Part shown: positions 20,286 through 28,884 of the stretch, in pieces | Numbering within the stretch: position 1 is the stretch's first letter | Layout of the letters: every line of letters begins with the position of its first letter | Source: Streptomyces sp. TLI_053 | GTDB taxonomy: Bacteria; Actinomycetota; Actinomycetes; Streptomycetales; Streptomycetaceae | Length of the DNA stretch: 64,000 nt | NCBI RefSeq assembly: GCF_900105395.1 | Contig: NZ_LT629775.1 | Location: forward strand, 1,612,001-1,676,000 | Direction: 5' to 3' | The notes under the pieces: generated by a model | Told to the model about the DNA's origin: nothing | What the model saw: the letters and a program-made list of their open reading frames with translations, nothing else | The model's database searches: none | Program-made: the position numbers and the translations under genes

Positions 20286-21923
20286 TCAGTCGGTGACGTG
20301 AACCGGCTCGCCCCCGACGTAGGTGCGCAGCACCCGGGCCGACGCGATCTCCTCGGGCGGACCGGTGAGGATGTCGCGGTCCAGGACGACCAGGTCGGCC
20401 AGCATGCCGGGCGCGAGCACCCCGGCGTCGTCGTGCCCGTTCACATGGGCGGTGCCGGCCGTGTAGGCGGCGATCGCGGAGGCCAGGTCCAGCCGCTGCT
20501 CGGGCAGGAACACCCGGTCGTCCTCCGCCTCCGGCTCCCTCCGGTTGACCGCGACGTGCAGACCGGCGAGCGGGTCCGGGCTGCTCACCGGCCAGTCGCT
20601 GCCCGCCGCCAGGGTCGCCCCGGCCCGGAGCAGCGAGCCGAACGGGTACTGCCAGGAGGCGCGCTCCGGGCCGAGGAAGGGGATGGTCAGTTCGTCCATC
20701 TGCGGCTCGTGCGCCGCCCACAGCGGCTGGATGTTGGCGACGGCCCCGAGCCGGGCGAACCGGGGCAGGTCGTCCGGGTGGACCACCTGGAGGTGGGCGA
20801 GGTGGTGGCGGGTGGCGCGCCGGCCGTTGGCGGCGCGGGCCGCCTCGACCGCGTCCAGCGCCTCGCGCACGGCCCGGTCGCCGAGGGCGTGGAAGTGCAC
20901 CTGGAAGTCCAGCGCGTCGAGGGCGGTGACGTACTCGCGCAGGGCGGTGGGGTCGACGAAGCTGAGGCCGGAGTTGGCGGTGGCGCAGCCGCAGCCGTCC
21001 AGGTAGGGGCTGGTCATCGCGGCGGTGAAGTTCTCCGCGATGCCGTCCTGCATGATCTTCACCGAGCCGGCCCGGAACCTGCCGTGCGCGGCGGCGGCGC
21101 GGCGCTCGACCAGTCCGGCGATCTGCTCGGCGCCCCGCTCGCGCTCCCACCAGAGCGCGCCGTTCACCCGGGCGGTCAGTGCGCCGGAGCGCGCGGCCGC
21201 GAGGTAGGCGTCGGACGGGTCCGGCTGGCCGTTGAACTCGCCGAGCAGCGCGTCCTGCCAGCCGGTGATGCCGAGCGAGTGCAGCAGCCGCTGGGCCCGC
21301 AGCAGTCCGTCGAGCCGGTCGGCGGCGGTGATCGGCGGGACCAGCCGGGCCACCAGGCCGGTGGCGCCCTCCTGGAGCACTCCGCTCGGGGTGCCGTCGG
21401 CCTCGCGCTCGATCCGGCCGTCCGCCGGGTCGGGGGTGTCGCGGTCGACGCCGGCGAGTTCCAGCGCCCGGGTGTTGGCCCAGGCGCCGTGGTGGTCGCG
21501 GTTGGTGAGGTAGACCGGGCGGTCCGGGACGACGGAGTCGAGCAGCTGCCGGGTCGGCAGGCCGCCCTCGAAGCTCTCCATCGACCAGCCGCTGCCGGTG
21601 ATCCACTCCTGGTCGGGGTGGGTGTCGGCGTAGCCGCGGATCCGCTCCAGGTAGTCGGCCACGCCGACGGTGCCGGTGAGGTCGCAGACGGCCAGCTCGG
21701 TGCCGCCGAAGACGGCGTGGATGTGCGCGTCCTGGAAACCCGGCAGCAACAGCTTGCCGGTGAGGTCGACCACCTCGGTGTCCGGACCGATCAGGTCCCG
21801 GACCTCGTCGTGGCCGACGGCGGTGATCCGGTCGCCGGTGACGGCCAGTCCGGTCGCCCGGGTACGGGCGGCGTCGCCGGTGTGCACGGGGCCGCGGGTG
21901 AAGACCAGATCGGCCTTGGTCAT
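20286..21923 (-). CDS. Amidohydrolase family protein (YtcJ type)
   Basis: A 545-residue metal-dependent hydrolase. LPGFQDAHIHAVFGG provides the metal HxH motif, FHALGDRAVREALDAV and HHLAHLQVVHPDDLPRF further ligands, and AAGSDWPVSSPDPLAGL the late Asp. It resembles the enzyme at 3046-4674 but is clearly a separate paralogue. It is co-directional with the APC permease gene 61 bp upstream, suggesting uptake and hydrolysis of the same amine- or amide-type compound. The substrate is unknown. Confidence 0.87.
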   Translation of the reverse strand: MTKADLVFTRGPVHTGDAARTRATGLAVTGDRITAVGHDEVRDLIGPDTEVVDLTGKLLLPGFQDAHIHAVFGGTELAVCDLTGTVGVADYLERIRGYADTHPDQEWITGSGWSMESFEGGLPTRQLLDSVVPDRPVYLTNRDHHGAWANTRALELAGVDRDTPDPADGRIEREADGTPSGVLQEGATGLVARLVPPITAADRLDGLLRAQRLLHSLGITGWQDALLGEFNGQPDPSDAYLAAARSGALTARVNGALWWERERGAEQIAGLVERRAAAAHGRFRAGSVKIMQDGIAENFTAAMTSPYLDGCGCATANSGLSFVDPTALREYVTALDALDFQVHFHALGDRAVREALDAVEAARAANGRRATRHHLAHLQVVHPDDLPRFARLGAVANIQPLWAAHEPQMDELTIPFLGPERASWQYPFGSLLRAGATLAAGSDWPVSSPDPLAGLHVAVNRREPEAEDDRVFLPEQRLDLASAIAAYTAGTAHVNGHDDAGVLAPGMLADLVVLDRDILTGPPEEIASARVLRTYVGGEPVHVTD

Positions 21924-21984
21924 GGGTGGTGCTCCGTTCTCGGGTGGTGCGGGTGGTTCGGGTGGCGTGGCCCGCCGGTACGGG

Positions 21985-23469
21985 TCAGCGGGTGTCGCCG
22001 AGGAAGTAGGGCGAGCGGCGGCGCCAGCGGGCCCAGGCGGCGGCGGGGAGTCCGGTGACGATCATGAGTACCACGACGGTGAGTTCGAACCAGCCGTTGT
22101 CGGCGGCGAGTTCGAAGTGGTCGGTGGAGTCGTAGAAGGTCCAGGTGAGGTAGCCGCCGACCACCAGCAGGACGGCCGCGCCGAGCAGCGGGCCGACCAC
22201 CGCGCGCAGCCCTTCCGGCAGGTCGGTGCGCAGCAGGTGGCGGAAGCGGACGGCGGCGGCGACGGCGGTGAGGGCGTAGTAGAGGGCGACGATGATGCCG
22301 ATCGCGTTGACGGCGGCGGAGATCAGGTCGTTGACGGTCGGGATGACGATCGAGCACAGCGCGAGCGCGACCGCGACCCCGGTGATCAGCAGGGTGCCGA
22401 GGGCGGGTGTGCGGTGCTTGGGGTGCAGCCTGGTCCAGACGGGGCCGAGCACGCCGTCGCGGCCCATCGCGAACAGCCCGCGGGCGGTGGGGATCACCGA
22501 GGACTGCAGGGAGGCGACGGCGGAGAACATCAGCGCGATCAGCGGGAGTGCCGCCAGCGGCTGGTCGGCGAGGCGGGCGCCGAAGTAGGTGAGGCCGTGG
22601 GCGCCGTTGTCCGCGAGTTCGTCCAGTGGCAGGACGCGCTGGAAGGCGGTGCCGGCGAGCAGGAACATCAGCAGCATGACGACCAGGGCGAGGGTGCCGG
22701 CGCGGGAGGCGTCACGGGGGTCGTGGACCTCCTCGCCGACGCTGAACACCGACTCGAAGCCCCAGTAGCAGAACACGGCGAGGACCATGCCCTGGGCGAG
22801 GGCGTCGAAGGAGGGGATCGTCAGCGGGTTGAACCAGTCGAGGGAGAACGGCTGGTCGCCGGCGAACAGCCCGTAGCCGCAGAAGCCGAGCAGGACGGCG
22901 TACTCGAACACCAGCAGCGCCTTCTGCAGCCGCGCGGCCAGGCCGAGACCGCGCACCGCGACCAGTGCGGCGGCGACCAGGACGGCGAGGCCGATCAGGG
23001 TGCACTGCACGGTGGAGTCGGCGTCCAGCCGCAGTCCGGCGACGCTGCGCAGGTGTGCCTCGTCGAGCAGCTGGACGATGGAGGAGCCGGTGACGGTGGT
23101 GGTGTAGGCCATGAAGACGACGGTGCCGACGGTGTTGACCCAGCCGGTGAGGAAGCCGAGCCAGGGGTTGAGGGTGCGCCCGACCCAGCGGTAGCTGCTG
23201 CCGGCGTCGGGCTCCGAGCGGTTGAGTCGTCCGTAGCCGCCGGCGATGGCCAGCACGGGGAGGAAGGCGAGCAGCATGATCGCGGGCAGGTGGAGGCCGA
23301 CGACGCCGGCCATCAGGCCGAGGCCGATGCCGATGCTGCTGGTCGCGGCGGTACTGGAGGCGGCGATCGCCGCCCCGTCGATCAGGCCGAGGGAGCGGGG
23401 CATGGAGTCCTGGGGGGCGTTGCGGTCCGTTCTCGGACCGCTGCCCGTGGCCTTCGCCGTCGATGCCAA
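21985..23469 (-). CDS. APC family amino acid/amine permease
   Basis: A 494-residue integral membrane protein with about 12 hydrophobic helices and an APC-type start (SLGLIDGAAIAASSTAATSSIGIGLGL). The mid-region motif YWGFESVFSVGEEVHDPRDASRAG is typical of amino acid or polyamine permeases. The start appears to be TTG at 23469, since AAGGCGGTGATCCC directly precedes it. It lies upstream of an amidohydrolase gene in a probable two-gene operon ended by the hairpin at 20237. The 257-bp gap to the divergent P450 gene holds no gene. Confidence 0.88.
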   Translation of the reverse strand: MASTAKATGSGPRTDRNAPQDSMPRSLGLIDGAAIAASSTAATSSIGIGLGLMAGVVGLHLPAIMLLAFLPVLAIAGGYGRLNRSEPDAGSSYRWVGRTLNPWLGFLTGWVNTVGTVVFMAYTTTVTGSSIVQLLDEAHLRSVAGLRLDADSTVQCTLIGLAVLVAAALVAVRGLGLAARLQKALLVFEYAVLLGFCGYGLFAGDQPFSLDWFNPLTIPSFDALAQGMVLAVFCYWGFESVFSVGEEVHDPRDASRAGTLALVVMLLMFLLAGTAFQRVLPLDELADNGAHGLTYFGARLADQPLAALPLIALMFSAVASLQSSVIPTARGLFAMGRDGVLGPVWTRLHPKHRTPALGTLLITGVAVALALCSIVIPTVNDLISAAVNAIGIIVALYYALTAVAAAVRFRHLLRTDLPEGLRAVVGPLLGAAVLLVVGGYLTWTFYDSTDHFELAADNGWFELTVVVLMIVTGLPAAAWARWRRRSPYFLGDTR

Positions 23470-23727
23470 GGGATCACCGCCTTGCTGGTGGGGGGTGGGG
23501 TGGGGGTGAAGTGCGAGCCATGAAACCGGCGGCCCCGCGACACGTCAATGCTGTTGTCATAAGGACGGGGTGCGGGACCGGGTCCACCGGACGCTCCGCA
23601 CCGTGCGCGGGCGCGCCGCCGGGGCATCCGGAACACCGACGGGCGCCCTTCCCCCGGTCGCCGCCCCCGCCGTACGGTCACAACCGGCCGGTCGACCGGC
23701 CCGCCGCTCCCCGACCGAGGAGGGCCC

Positions 23728-24966
23728 GTGGAACCCCGTTGCCCGTTCACCCACGTCCTCGACCCCCACGCCGCCGACCTGCACGCCGAAGCCGCACACC
23801 TGCGCACCCACGGCCCGGCGGTCCGGGTCGAACTCCCCGGCGAGGTCCTCGCCTGGTCGGTGACCCGCGCCGAGGTCGCCCGCCGGCTCCTCGCCGGGAA
23901 CCGGCTCGCCAAGAACGCCCGCCGGCACTGGCCCGAGTGGATCGACGGCCGGGTCGGCCCGGACTGGCCGCTGGCCAGCTGGGTCGCGGTGGAGAGCATG
24001 TTCACCAGCGACGGCGAGGACCACCACCGACTGCGCACCCTGACCGCGCCCGCCTTCGGCCCCCGCCGGGTGGAGGCCCTGCGGCCCCGGGTGCGCGCGA
24101 TCGTCGCCGCGCTGCTGGACGAACTGCGCGCCACCGCGCCCGGCGAGGCGGTCGACCTGCACGCCCGGCTCTCCTACCCGCTGCCGACCACCCTGATCTG
24201 CGACCTCTTCGGTGTCCCCGAGGAGCAGCGCCCCGAGGTGCGGCGGGTGGTCGACGGCGTCCTGGAGACCGGGGCCGCCCCCGAACGGGCCAAGGCCGTA
24301 CTCGACGACCTGTTCGCGGCGATGGCGCACCTGGTGGCCACCAAACGGGAGACACCCGGCGACGACATGACCAGCGAGCTGATCGCGACCCGGGACGCCG
24401 CCGGCACCCGGCTGAGCGAACAGGAGCTGGTGTCCACCCTGATCCTGATGATCGGCGCCGGCTCCGAGACCACCGTCAACCTGATCGACCACACCGCGGC
24501 CCTGCTGCTCACCCACCCCGAGCAGCTGGCGCTGGTCCGGGACGGCTCGGCGACCTGGCGGGACGCCATCGAGGAGGCGCTGCGCCTCGAAGCGCCGGTG
24601 ATGCACCTGCCGCTGCACTTCGCCGCCGAGGACATCGATCTCGGCGAGGGCGTGCTGATCCGCACCGGCGAACCGGTCCTGATCGCCTACGGGGCGGGCG
24701 GGCGCGACCCGGAACTGCACCCCGACCGGCCCGACGTCTTCGACCTCACCCGGCCCGACCGGACGCACCTGGCGTTCGGCTTCGGACGCCACTACTGCCT
24801 GGGCGCCGCGCTCGCGGTGCTGGAGGCCGAGGAGGCGCTGACCGCGCTGTTCGGCACGTTCCCCGAGGTCGGGCTCGCGGTGCCGGCGGCGGAACTGCGG
24901 CACCAGGAGTCCTTCGTCGTGAACGCCCTGCAGAGCCTCCCGGTCCGCCTCTCCCCCGCCGCCTGA
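23728..24966 (+). CDS. Cytochrome P450
   Basis: A 412-residue soluble bacterial P450. The I-helix oxygen-activation motif is AGSET (residues 244-248), the K-helix ExxR is Glu283-Arg286, and the heme ligand is Cys357 in FGFGRHYCLGAAL. The start is GTG, with GAGGAGG 7 bp upstream. No ferredoxin or reductase gene is adjacent, so redox partners must be elsewhere. It probably oxidises a small organic or natural-product substrate; nothing nearby identifies it. Confidence 0.93.
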   Translation: MEPRCPFTHVLDPHAADLHAEAAHLRTHGPAVRVELPGEVLAWSVTRAEVARRLLAGNRLAKNARRHWPEWIDGRVGPDWPLASWVAVESMFTSDGEDHHRLRTLTAPAFGPRRVEALRPRVRAIVAALLDELRATAPGEAVDLHARLSYPLPTTLICDLFGVPEEQRPEVRRVVDGVLETGAAPERAKAVLDDLFAAMAHLVATKRETPGDDMTSELIATRDAAGTRLSEQELVSTLILMIGAGSETTVNLIDHTAALLLTHPEQLALVRDGSATWRDAIEEALRLEAPVMHLPLHFAAEDIDLGEGVLIRTGEPVLIAYGAGGRDPELHPDRPDVFDLTRPDRTHLAFGFGRHYCLGAALAVLEAEEALTALFGTFPEVGLAVPAAELRHQESFVVNALQSLPVRLSPAA

Positions 24967-25060
24967 CCGAGCACCGGCGTCCGTGGCGGGCGCCCGGCCG
25001 GGTGCCCGCCACGGACGCCGGCCGCCGCCGACTGTCGGAGGCGGCCGCTACGGTACGGCC

Positions 25061-25579
25061 ATGGACGACGACCGCGCCCCCGCCGTACGCCTGGAGCCCT
25101 GGTCCGAGGGCGACGCCGGGCTGCTGCGCGCCCTCAACGCGCCGGAGCTGACGACCCACCTCGGCGGCCCCGAGTCCGAGGAGGCGCTCGCCCGCCGCCA
25201 CCGCCGGTACGTCGCGCTGAGCGCCGACCGCACCGGCGCGGGGCGGATGTTCCGGATCGTGCTGCCCCCGACCGGGGAGACGGCCGGGAGCATCGGCTTC
25301 TGGGACCGCGAGTGGGCCGGCGAGCGGGTGTACGAGACGGGCTGGGCCGTCCTGCCGGCCTTCCAGGGCCGGGGCGTGGCCACCGCCGCGGCCCGCGCGG
25401 TGGCGGAGCGGGCCCGGGCCGCGGGCCTGCGCCGCCACCTGCACGCCTTCCCCTCGGTGGACCATCCGGCGTCGAACGCGGTCTGCCGGGGGGCCGGCTT
25501 CGAACTCCTCGGGCCGCGGGACTTCGAGTACCCGCCGGGCCACCCGATCCGCTGCAACGACTGGCGCCTCGAGCTGTAG
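25061..25579 (+). CDS. GNAT family N-acetyltransferase
   Basis: A 172-residue RimJ/RimL-like acetyltransferase. ETGWAVLPAFQGRGVATAAARAVAERARAAG carries the acetyl-CoA-binding Q-x-x-G-x-G/A motif, and HPASNAVCRGAGFELLG is the usual C-terminal motif. The ATG at 25061 is preferred over upstream in-frame GTGs because the family alignment starts at VRLEPWSEGD. The substrate is unknown. It is convergent with the phosphatase-like gene, 7 bp apart. Confidence 0.85.
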   Translation: MDDDRAPAVRLEPWSEGDAGLLRALNAPELTTHLGGPESEEALARRHRRYVALSADRTGAGRMFRIVLPPTGETAGSIGFWDREWAGERVYETGWAVLPAFQGRGVATAAARAVAERARAAGLRRHLHAFPSVDHPASNAVCRGAGFELLGPRDFEYPPGHPIRCNDWRLEL

Positions 25580-25586
25580 CGGGCGC

Positions 25587-26198
25587 TCAGCCGAGCCGGA
25601 GGTTCCAGCGGCCCGCGCGGCCGGTCAGCTCGACCACCGCCAGCGGAGGCACGTCCAGGCGCCGGAAGACCTGGTCCGGCACGCCGAGCGCGTGCACGGC
25701 CGCGGCCCGGACGACGTCCGGCTCGGCCACCACCAGGACCCGGCCGGTGAGCCCGGCCGCCGTGCCGTCCAGCCACCCGGCGACCCGGGCGCACAGCTGC
25801 CGGACCGACTCGCCGCCGTGCGGGGCGGCGGCCGGGTCGGCGAGCCAGGCCATCACCGCCTCCGGCTCCTCGGCGGCCACCTCGTCGAGGGTCCGCCCGC
25901 GCCAGCGCCCGGTCGCGCAGCCGCTCAGCGCGGGCTCGACGGACGCGTCGGCGAGGCCGAGCTCCTCGGCCGTGCGGCGGCAGCGGGCGGAGGGCGAGGC
26001 GAAGCGCTGGGAGGCCGCCGGGAGGTCCGGCCGGAGGGCGCGGGCCGCGCGCACCCCGGCCTCGTCCAGCACGCCGCCGTCGTCCGCCGGGCCGCCGTCC
26101 GCCGCACCGCCCCCGTACGCGGAGGCTTCGTCGGCGAACCGTGCTTGCCGCAGTTCGGGTCCGATCGCCGGGGAGACGAAGATCACCCGTACCGTCAT
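25587..26198 (-). CDS. Histidine-phosphatase-like protein lacking both catalytic histidines
   Basis: A 203-residue protein with the overall layout of the phosphoglycerate mutase/alpha-ribazole phosphatase family. The N-terminal RHG motif is replaced by VSPAI (MTVRVIFVSPAIGPELR), and the later catalytic His region reads VLVVAEPD instead of a VxHG-type motif. The supporting segments FASPSARCRRTAEEL and PHGGESVRQL are kept. It is divergent from the riboswitch-cbtBA unit, so a B12-related regulatory or binding role is possible. Catalysis by the standard mechanism is doubtful. Confidence 0.75.
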   Translation of the reverse strand: MTVRVIFVSPAIGPELRQARFADEASAYGGGAADGGPADDGGVLDEAGVRAARALRPDLPAASQRFASPSARCRRTAEELGLADASVEPALSGCATGRWRGRTLDEVAAEEPEAVMAWLADPAAAPHGGESVRQLCARVAGWLDGTAAGLTGRVLVVAEPDVVRAAAVHALGVPDQVFRRLDVPPLAVVELTGRAGRWNLRLG

Positions 26199-26334
26199 GC
26201 GTTTTCCCCCTTCGTACACCTGTCACCCTTGGGGGCTCCCGGAGCGCCCTGCTCCGGGCCCGCCCGGCGCGTGAATCCGCAGGTCGCGCCACGACAACGA
26301 TTCCACGGGCGCCCTTGGCGCCGAGGGCACCGGG

Positions 26335-26475
26335 CGCTACGGTCTCCCCCGACAACCGAAGACGACGGCGAGACGGAAGTCCGGTGCGAATCCGGCACGG
26401 TCGCGCCACTGTATGCCGGACCAGGCCACCTCACGCAACGGCGGGGCCCGGCAAGTCAGACCCGATGGCCGTCGT
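26335..26475 (+). ncRNA. Cobalamin riboswitch controlling cbtBA
   Basis: The plus strand shows the cobalamin-riboswitch core: GACGGAAGTCCGGTGCGAAT, CCGGCACGGTCGCGCCACTGT, the internal ATGCCGGACCAGG segment, and the closing GGCAAGTCAGACCC. It ends about 50 bp before cbtB. The gap 26199-26522 contains nothing else recognisable. A cobalamin riboswitch before a cobalt uptake gene is a well-known arrangement that shuts cobalt import when B12 suffices. Confidence 0.9.
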
Positions 26476-26522
26476 CCGAGCTCCACCGAACGGGACGCGT
26501 GTTTCCCCCAGGAGGTCCTGCC

Positions 26523-26747
26523 ATGGCCCAGTCCGTCTTGTCCCCCAGCCTGCCCTCGGCCGGCTCCGCCCCCGCGTCGCTGCCAATCCGCGCGATCCTG
26601 CCGTGGGCGCTGTTCCTCGGCACCCTGATGCTGGTCCTGCTCTACTTCGTCGGCGCCGAGCAGGGCGCCACCTCGGTCTTCTCCGGTGCGACGGTGCACG
26701 AATGGGTGCACGACGGTCGGCACCTGCTCGGCTTCCCCTGCCACTGA
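26523..26747 (+). CDS. cbtB: CbtB, cobalt transporter subunit
   Basis: A 74-residue protein with a single membrane helix (about residues 23-44, ILPWALFLGTLMLVLLYFVG) and a C-terminal His-rich metal motif (HEWVHDGRHLLGFPCH) diagnostic of CbtB. It acts with CbtA in cobalt uptake for B12 synthesis. The gene is the first after the cobalamin riboswitch, with AGGAGGTCCTGCC before its ATG, and cbtA starts 19 bp after it. Confidence 0.93.
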   Translation: MAQSVLSPSLPSAGSAPASLPIRAILPWALFLGTLMLVLLYFVGAEQGATSVFSGATVHEWVHDGRHLLGFPCH

Positions 26748-26766
26748 TTCCGGAGAACACGCACCG

Positions 26767-27636
26767 ATGAACAACTCCGCAACCATGCCGTCCGGCACCG
26801 TCGGCAGACTCCTGCTGCGCGGCCTGCTGGCCGGTCTGATAGCCGGGCTGGTGGCCTTCGTCTTCGCCTACACCGTCGGCGAGGGCCCCGTCTCGGACTC
26901 CATCGCACAGGAGCAGGCCCACTCGGCCCCGGCCGGGCACCACGACCACGGCGGCGGCTCCGCGGCCGCGGCCGGCGGCACCGAGGACGCGGCCGCGCAC
27001 GAGCACGCGGCCGCCGACGGCGGGGACGAGGAGGAGGAACTGGTCAGCCGGGACCTCCAGTCCACCGCCGGTCTCGCCACCGGCGTGCTGGTGTACGGCG
27101 TCGCGGTCGGCGGGATCGCCGCGCTGGCGTTCTGCTTCGCCCTCGGCCGGGTCGGCCGCTTCGGCCCCCGGGCCACCGCCGCGCTGGTCGCGGGCGCGGC
27201 CTTCGTCACCGTCTACTTCGTGCCGTTCCTCAAGTACCCGGCGAACCCGCCGGCGGTCGGCAATCCGGACACCATCGGGAAGCGCACCGCGCTGTTCTTC
27301 CTGATGATCGCGCTCAGCGTGCTGATCGGCGTCGCCGCGGTGATCCTCGGCAAGCGCCTGGCCCCGCGCCTGGGCACCTGGAACGCCACCGTCGCGGCCG
27401 GCCTCGGCTACGCCGTGGTGATGGCCGTGCTGGCCTTCGTCCTGCCGCCCAACGACGACGCGATCCCGGAGGGCTTCCCGGCCGCGCTGCTGTGGGACTT
27501 CCGGCTCGCCTCGATCGGCCTCCAGGTGGTGCTGTGGACGGGGTTCGCCCTGCTCTTCGGCACCCTGGCCGACCGGGCCCTCGCCCCGGCGGCACCGGCC
27601 GCCGAGCGTGCCCCGGTCGCCGCCCCGGCGGTCTGA
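26767..27636 (+). CDS. cbtA: CbtA, cobalt transporter
   Basis: A 289-residue membrane protein with about five to six helices. A His/Asp-rich extramembrane loop at residues 57-90 (AGHHDHGGG and AAHEHAA) probably collects the metal. The helix-loop FVPFLKYPANPPAVGNPDTIGKR is characteristic of CbtA. With CbtB it forms a secondary cobalt importer under riboswitch control. Convergent transcription with the next gene is separated by strong hairpins at 27680-27751. Confidence 0.93.
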   Translation: MNNSATMPSGTVGRLLLRGLLAGLIAGLVAFVFAYTVGEGPVSDSIAQEQAHSAPAGHHDHGGGSAAAAGGTEDAAAHEHAAADGGDEEEELVSRDLQSTAGLATGVLVYGVAVGGIAALAFCFALGRVGRFGPRATAALVAGAAFVTVYFVPFLKYPANPPAVGNPDTIGKRTALFFLMIALSVLIGVAAVILGKRLAPRLGTWNATVAAGLGYAVVMAVLAFVLPPNDDAIPEGFPAALLWDFRLASIGLQVVLWTGFALLFGTLADRALAPAAPAAERAPVAAPAV

Positions 27637-27679
27637 CCGGCCCTCACCGGACCGCTCAGCAGCACTCAGCAGCACTCAG

Positions 27680-27751
27680 CACCACGACTCGACCCCGCCG
27701 AAGGCGCGCCGGCGGGGTCGAGCGGTGCCGCGGCGGGGTCGAGTCGTGGTG
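27680..27751. terminator. Bidirectional terminator with two competing stems
   Basis: The 21-mer at 27680-27700 has a perfect inverted copy at 27731-27751. A 13-nt part of it (27688-27700) can instead pair with an inner copy at 27710-27722 through a 9-nt loop. The two folds exclude each other. Just upstream, CAGCAGCACT is repeated in tandem (about 27658-27680). The site lies between convergent cbtA and the VC0807-type gene. Confidence 0.65.
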
Positions 27752-27774
27752 CGGCGGGGCCGCCGGCCGCCGGG

Positions 27775-28476
27775 TCAGACCGTCGCCGTCCCGGCCCGCA
27801 CCGTCGCCTCCGGCTCCGGCTCCGCCCCGGCGGCTGCGCCCCGGGCCCGGGCCCGCTTGGCGTAGGCGATCGTCCAGGTGATCAGCAGCGCGGTCACCGC
27901 CAACGACAGCACCGTGTTCAGCGCTTGCATCGCCTCGGTGTCGAGGGCGTACGAGAGCCCGACCCGCACCCCGGCCTCCAGCAGGTAGACCACGCCCCAG
28001 CCGACGGTCAGGTTCCGCTGGACCCGGCGGAAACCGGGCAGCACCCAGAGCCCCTCCCAGCGCTCCAGCGATCCGGCCGAGCCGTCGGTGGCGAACTTGC
28101 GGCCGAAGTAGAACATCAGCGGCCGGGGCGCCGCCAGACTGGCCAGGCAGATCACTCCGAACAGGCCCGTGATCACCGAGTCCTTGACCAGCAGGAAGTG
28201 CGCGTCGGCCGGCCCGGCCAGGGCGACCGCGACGGTCAGCCCCAGGAACAGCAGCGACACCGCCGCGAACTCGTCCACCCGCCGCTTCCACGCCAGGTGG
28301 ATCCCCAGGTCGACGGCGGGCCAGACGGCCGCCATCACCAGCGCGGTGAACTCACCGTAACCGTGGTCGGCGAGCCGGCCGTAGGTGATGATCGGCGCGA
28401 CGACGTTCAGGCCGATGGTGAGCGCCCAGCCGAGTGCGTTCGCACCGCCGCGCTGCTTCGTTGCCTCGGACGGCAA
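27775..28476 (-). CDS. VC0807-family membrane protein
   Basis: A 233-residue protein with six or so membrane helices. The segments LTIGLNVVAPIITYGRLADHG, FGRKFATDGS and the late AKRARARG resemble the VC0807 group, whose function is unknown. The start seems to be TTG at 28476, preceded by GGGGGAAACC. No ATG or GTG lies in a sensible place, and the coding pattern fades upstream. Confidence 0.7.
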   Translation of the reverse strand: MPSEATKQRGGANALGWALTIGLNVVAPIITYGRLADHGYGEFTALVMAAVWPAVDLGIHLAWKRRVDEFAAVSLLFLGLTVAVALAGPADAHFLLVKDSVITGLFGVICLASLAAPRPLMFYFGRKFATDGSAGSLERWEGLWVLPGFRRVQRNLTVGWGVVYLLEAGVRVGLSYALDTEAMQALNTVLSLAVTALLITWTIAYAKRARARGAAAGAEPEPEATVRAGTATV

Positions 28477-28884
28477 GGTTTCCCCCGATGATCTTGACGA
28501 TGGGCGGAGGGACTCTAGCGGATCCCCGGCAGGCCCGCCACGGCGCGCGGCACCCCGTCCGACAGGTCGTCGACGACCTGTCACCGGCCCCGGCAACAGC
28601 GGGAGCACGGACACGCGTTCGCCGCGAATTCTCATCCGGCACCCGGCTGCCCGGGCCCCGCCGCCCGCCCGCCGAAGACCGCAGGCCGGCACCCTTGGTG
28701 CGTGTGCACCTCCCGACGGAGCCCGTCCCGGCCCGCCCTTCGACCGAAATGCCTTTCCCCGCAGAGCCATTGACGAGTACGCGGAAACCGTCGCTAGGAT
28801 GTCGGCGCTCTCGACGGCGGCCGTCCCGCAGGTCGCCCCCGAGTGGCGATCTCCGTTCCGTCCGCACGCCGGCTGGAGGGGGCC
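28477..28884 (+). promoter_or_regulatory. Leader region with promoter of the RiPP-like cluster
   Basis: No gene is seen in these 408 bp. A good sigma-70-like promoter reads TTGACG at 28770-28775 and TAGGAT at 28795-28800 with a 19-bp spacer, pointing at the oligopeptidase gene. That leaves an untranslated leader of about 75 bases. The remainder (28477-28765) is GC-rich without a clear signal. Confidence 0.6.
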
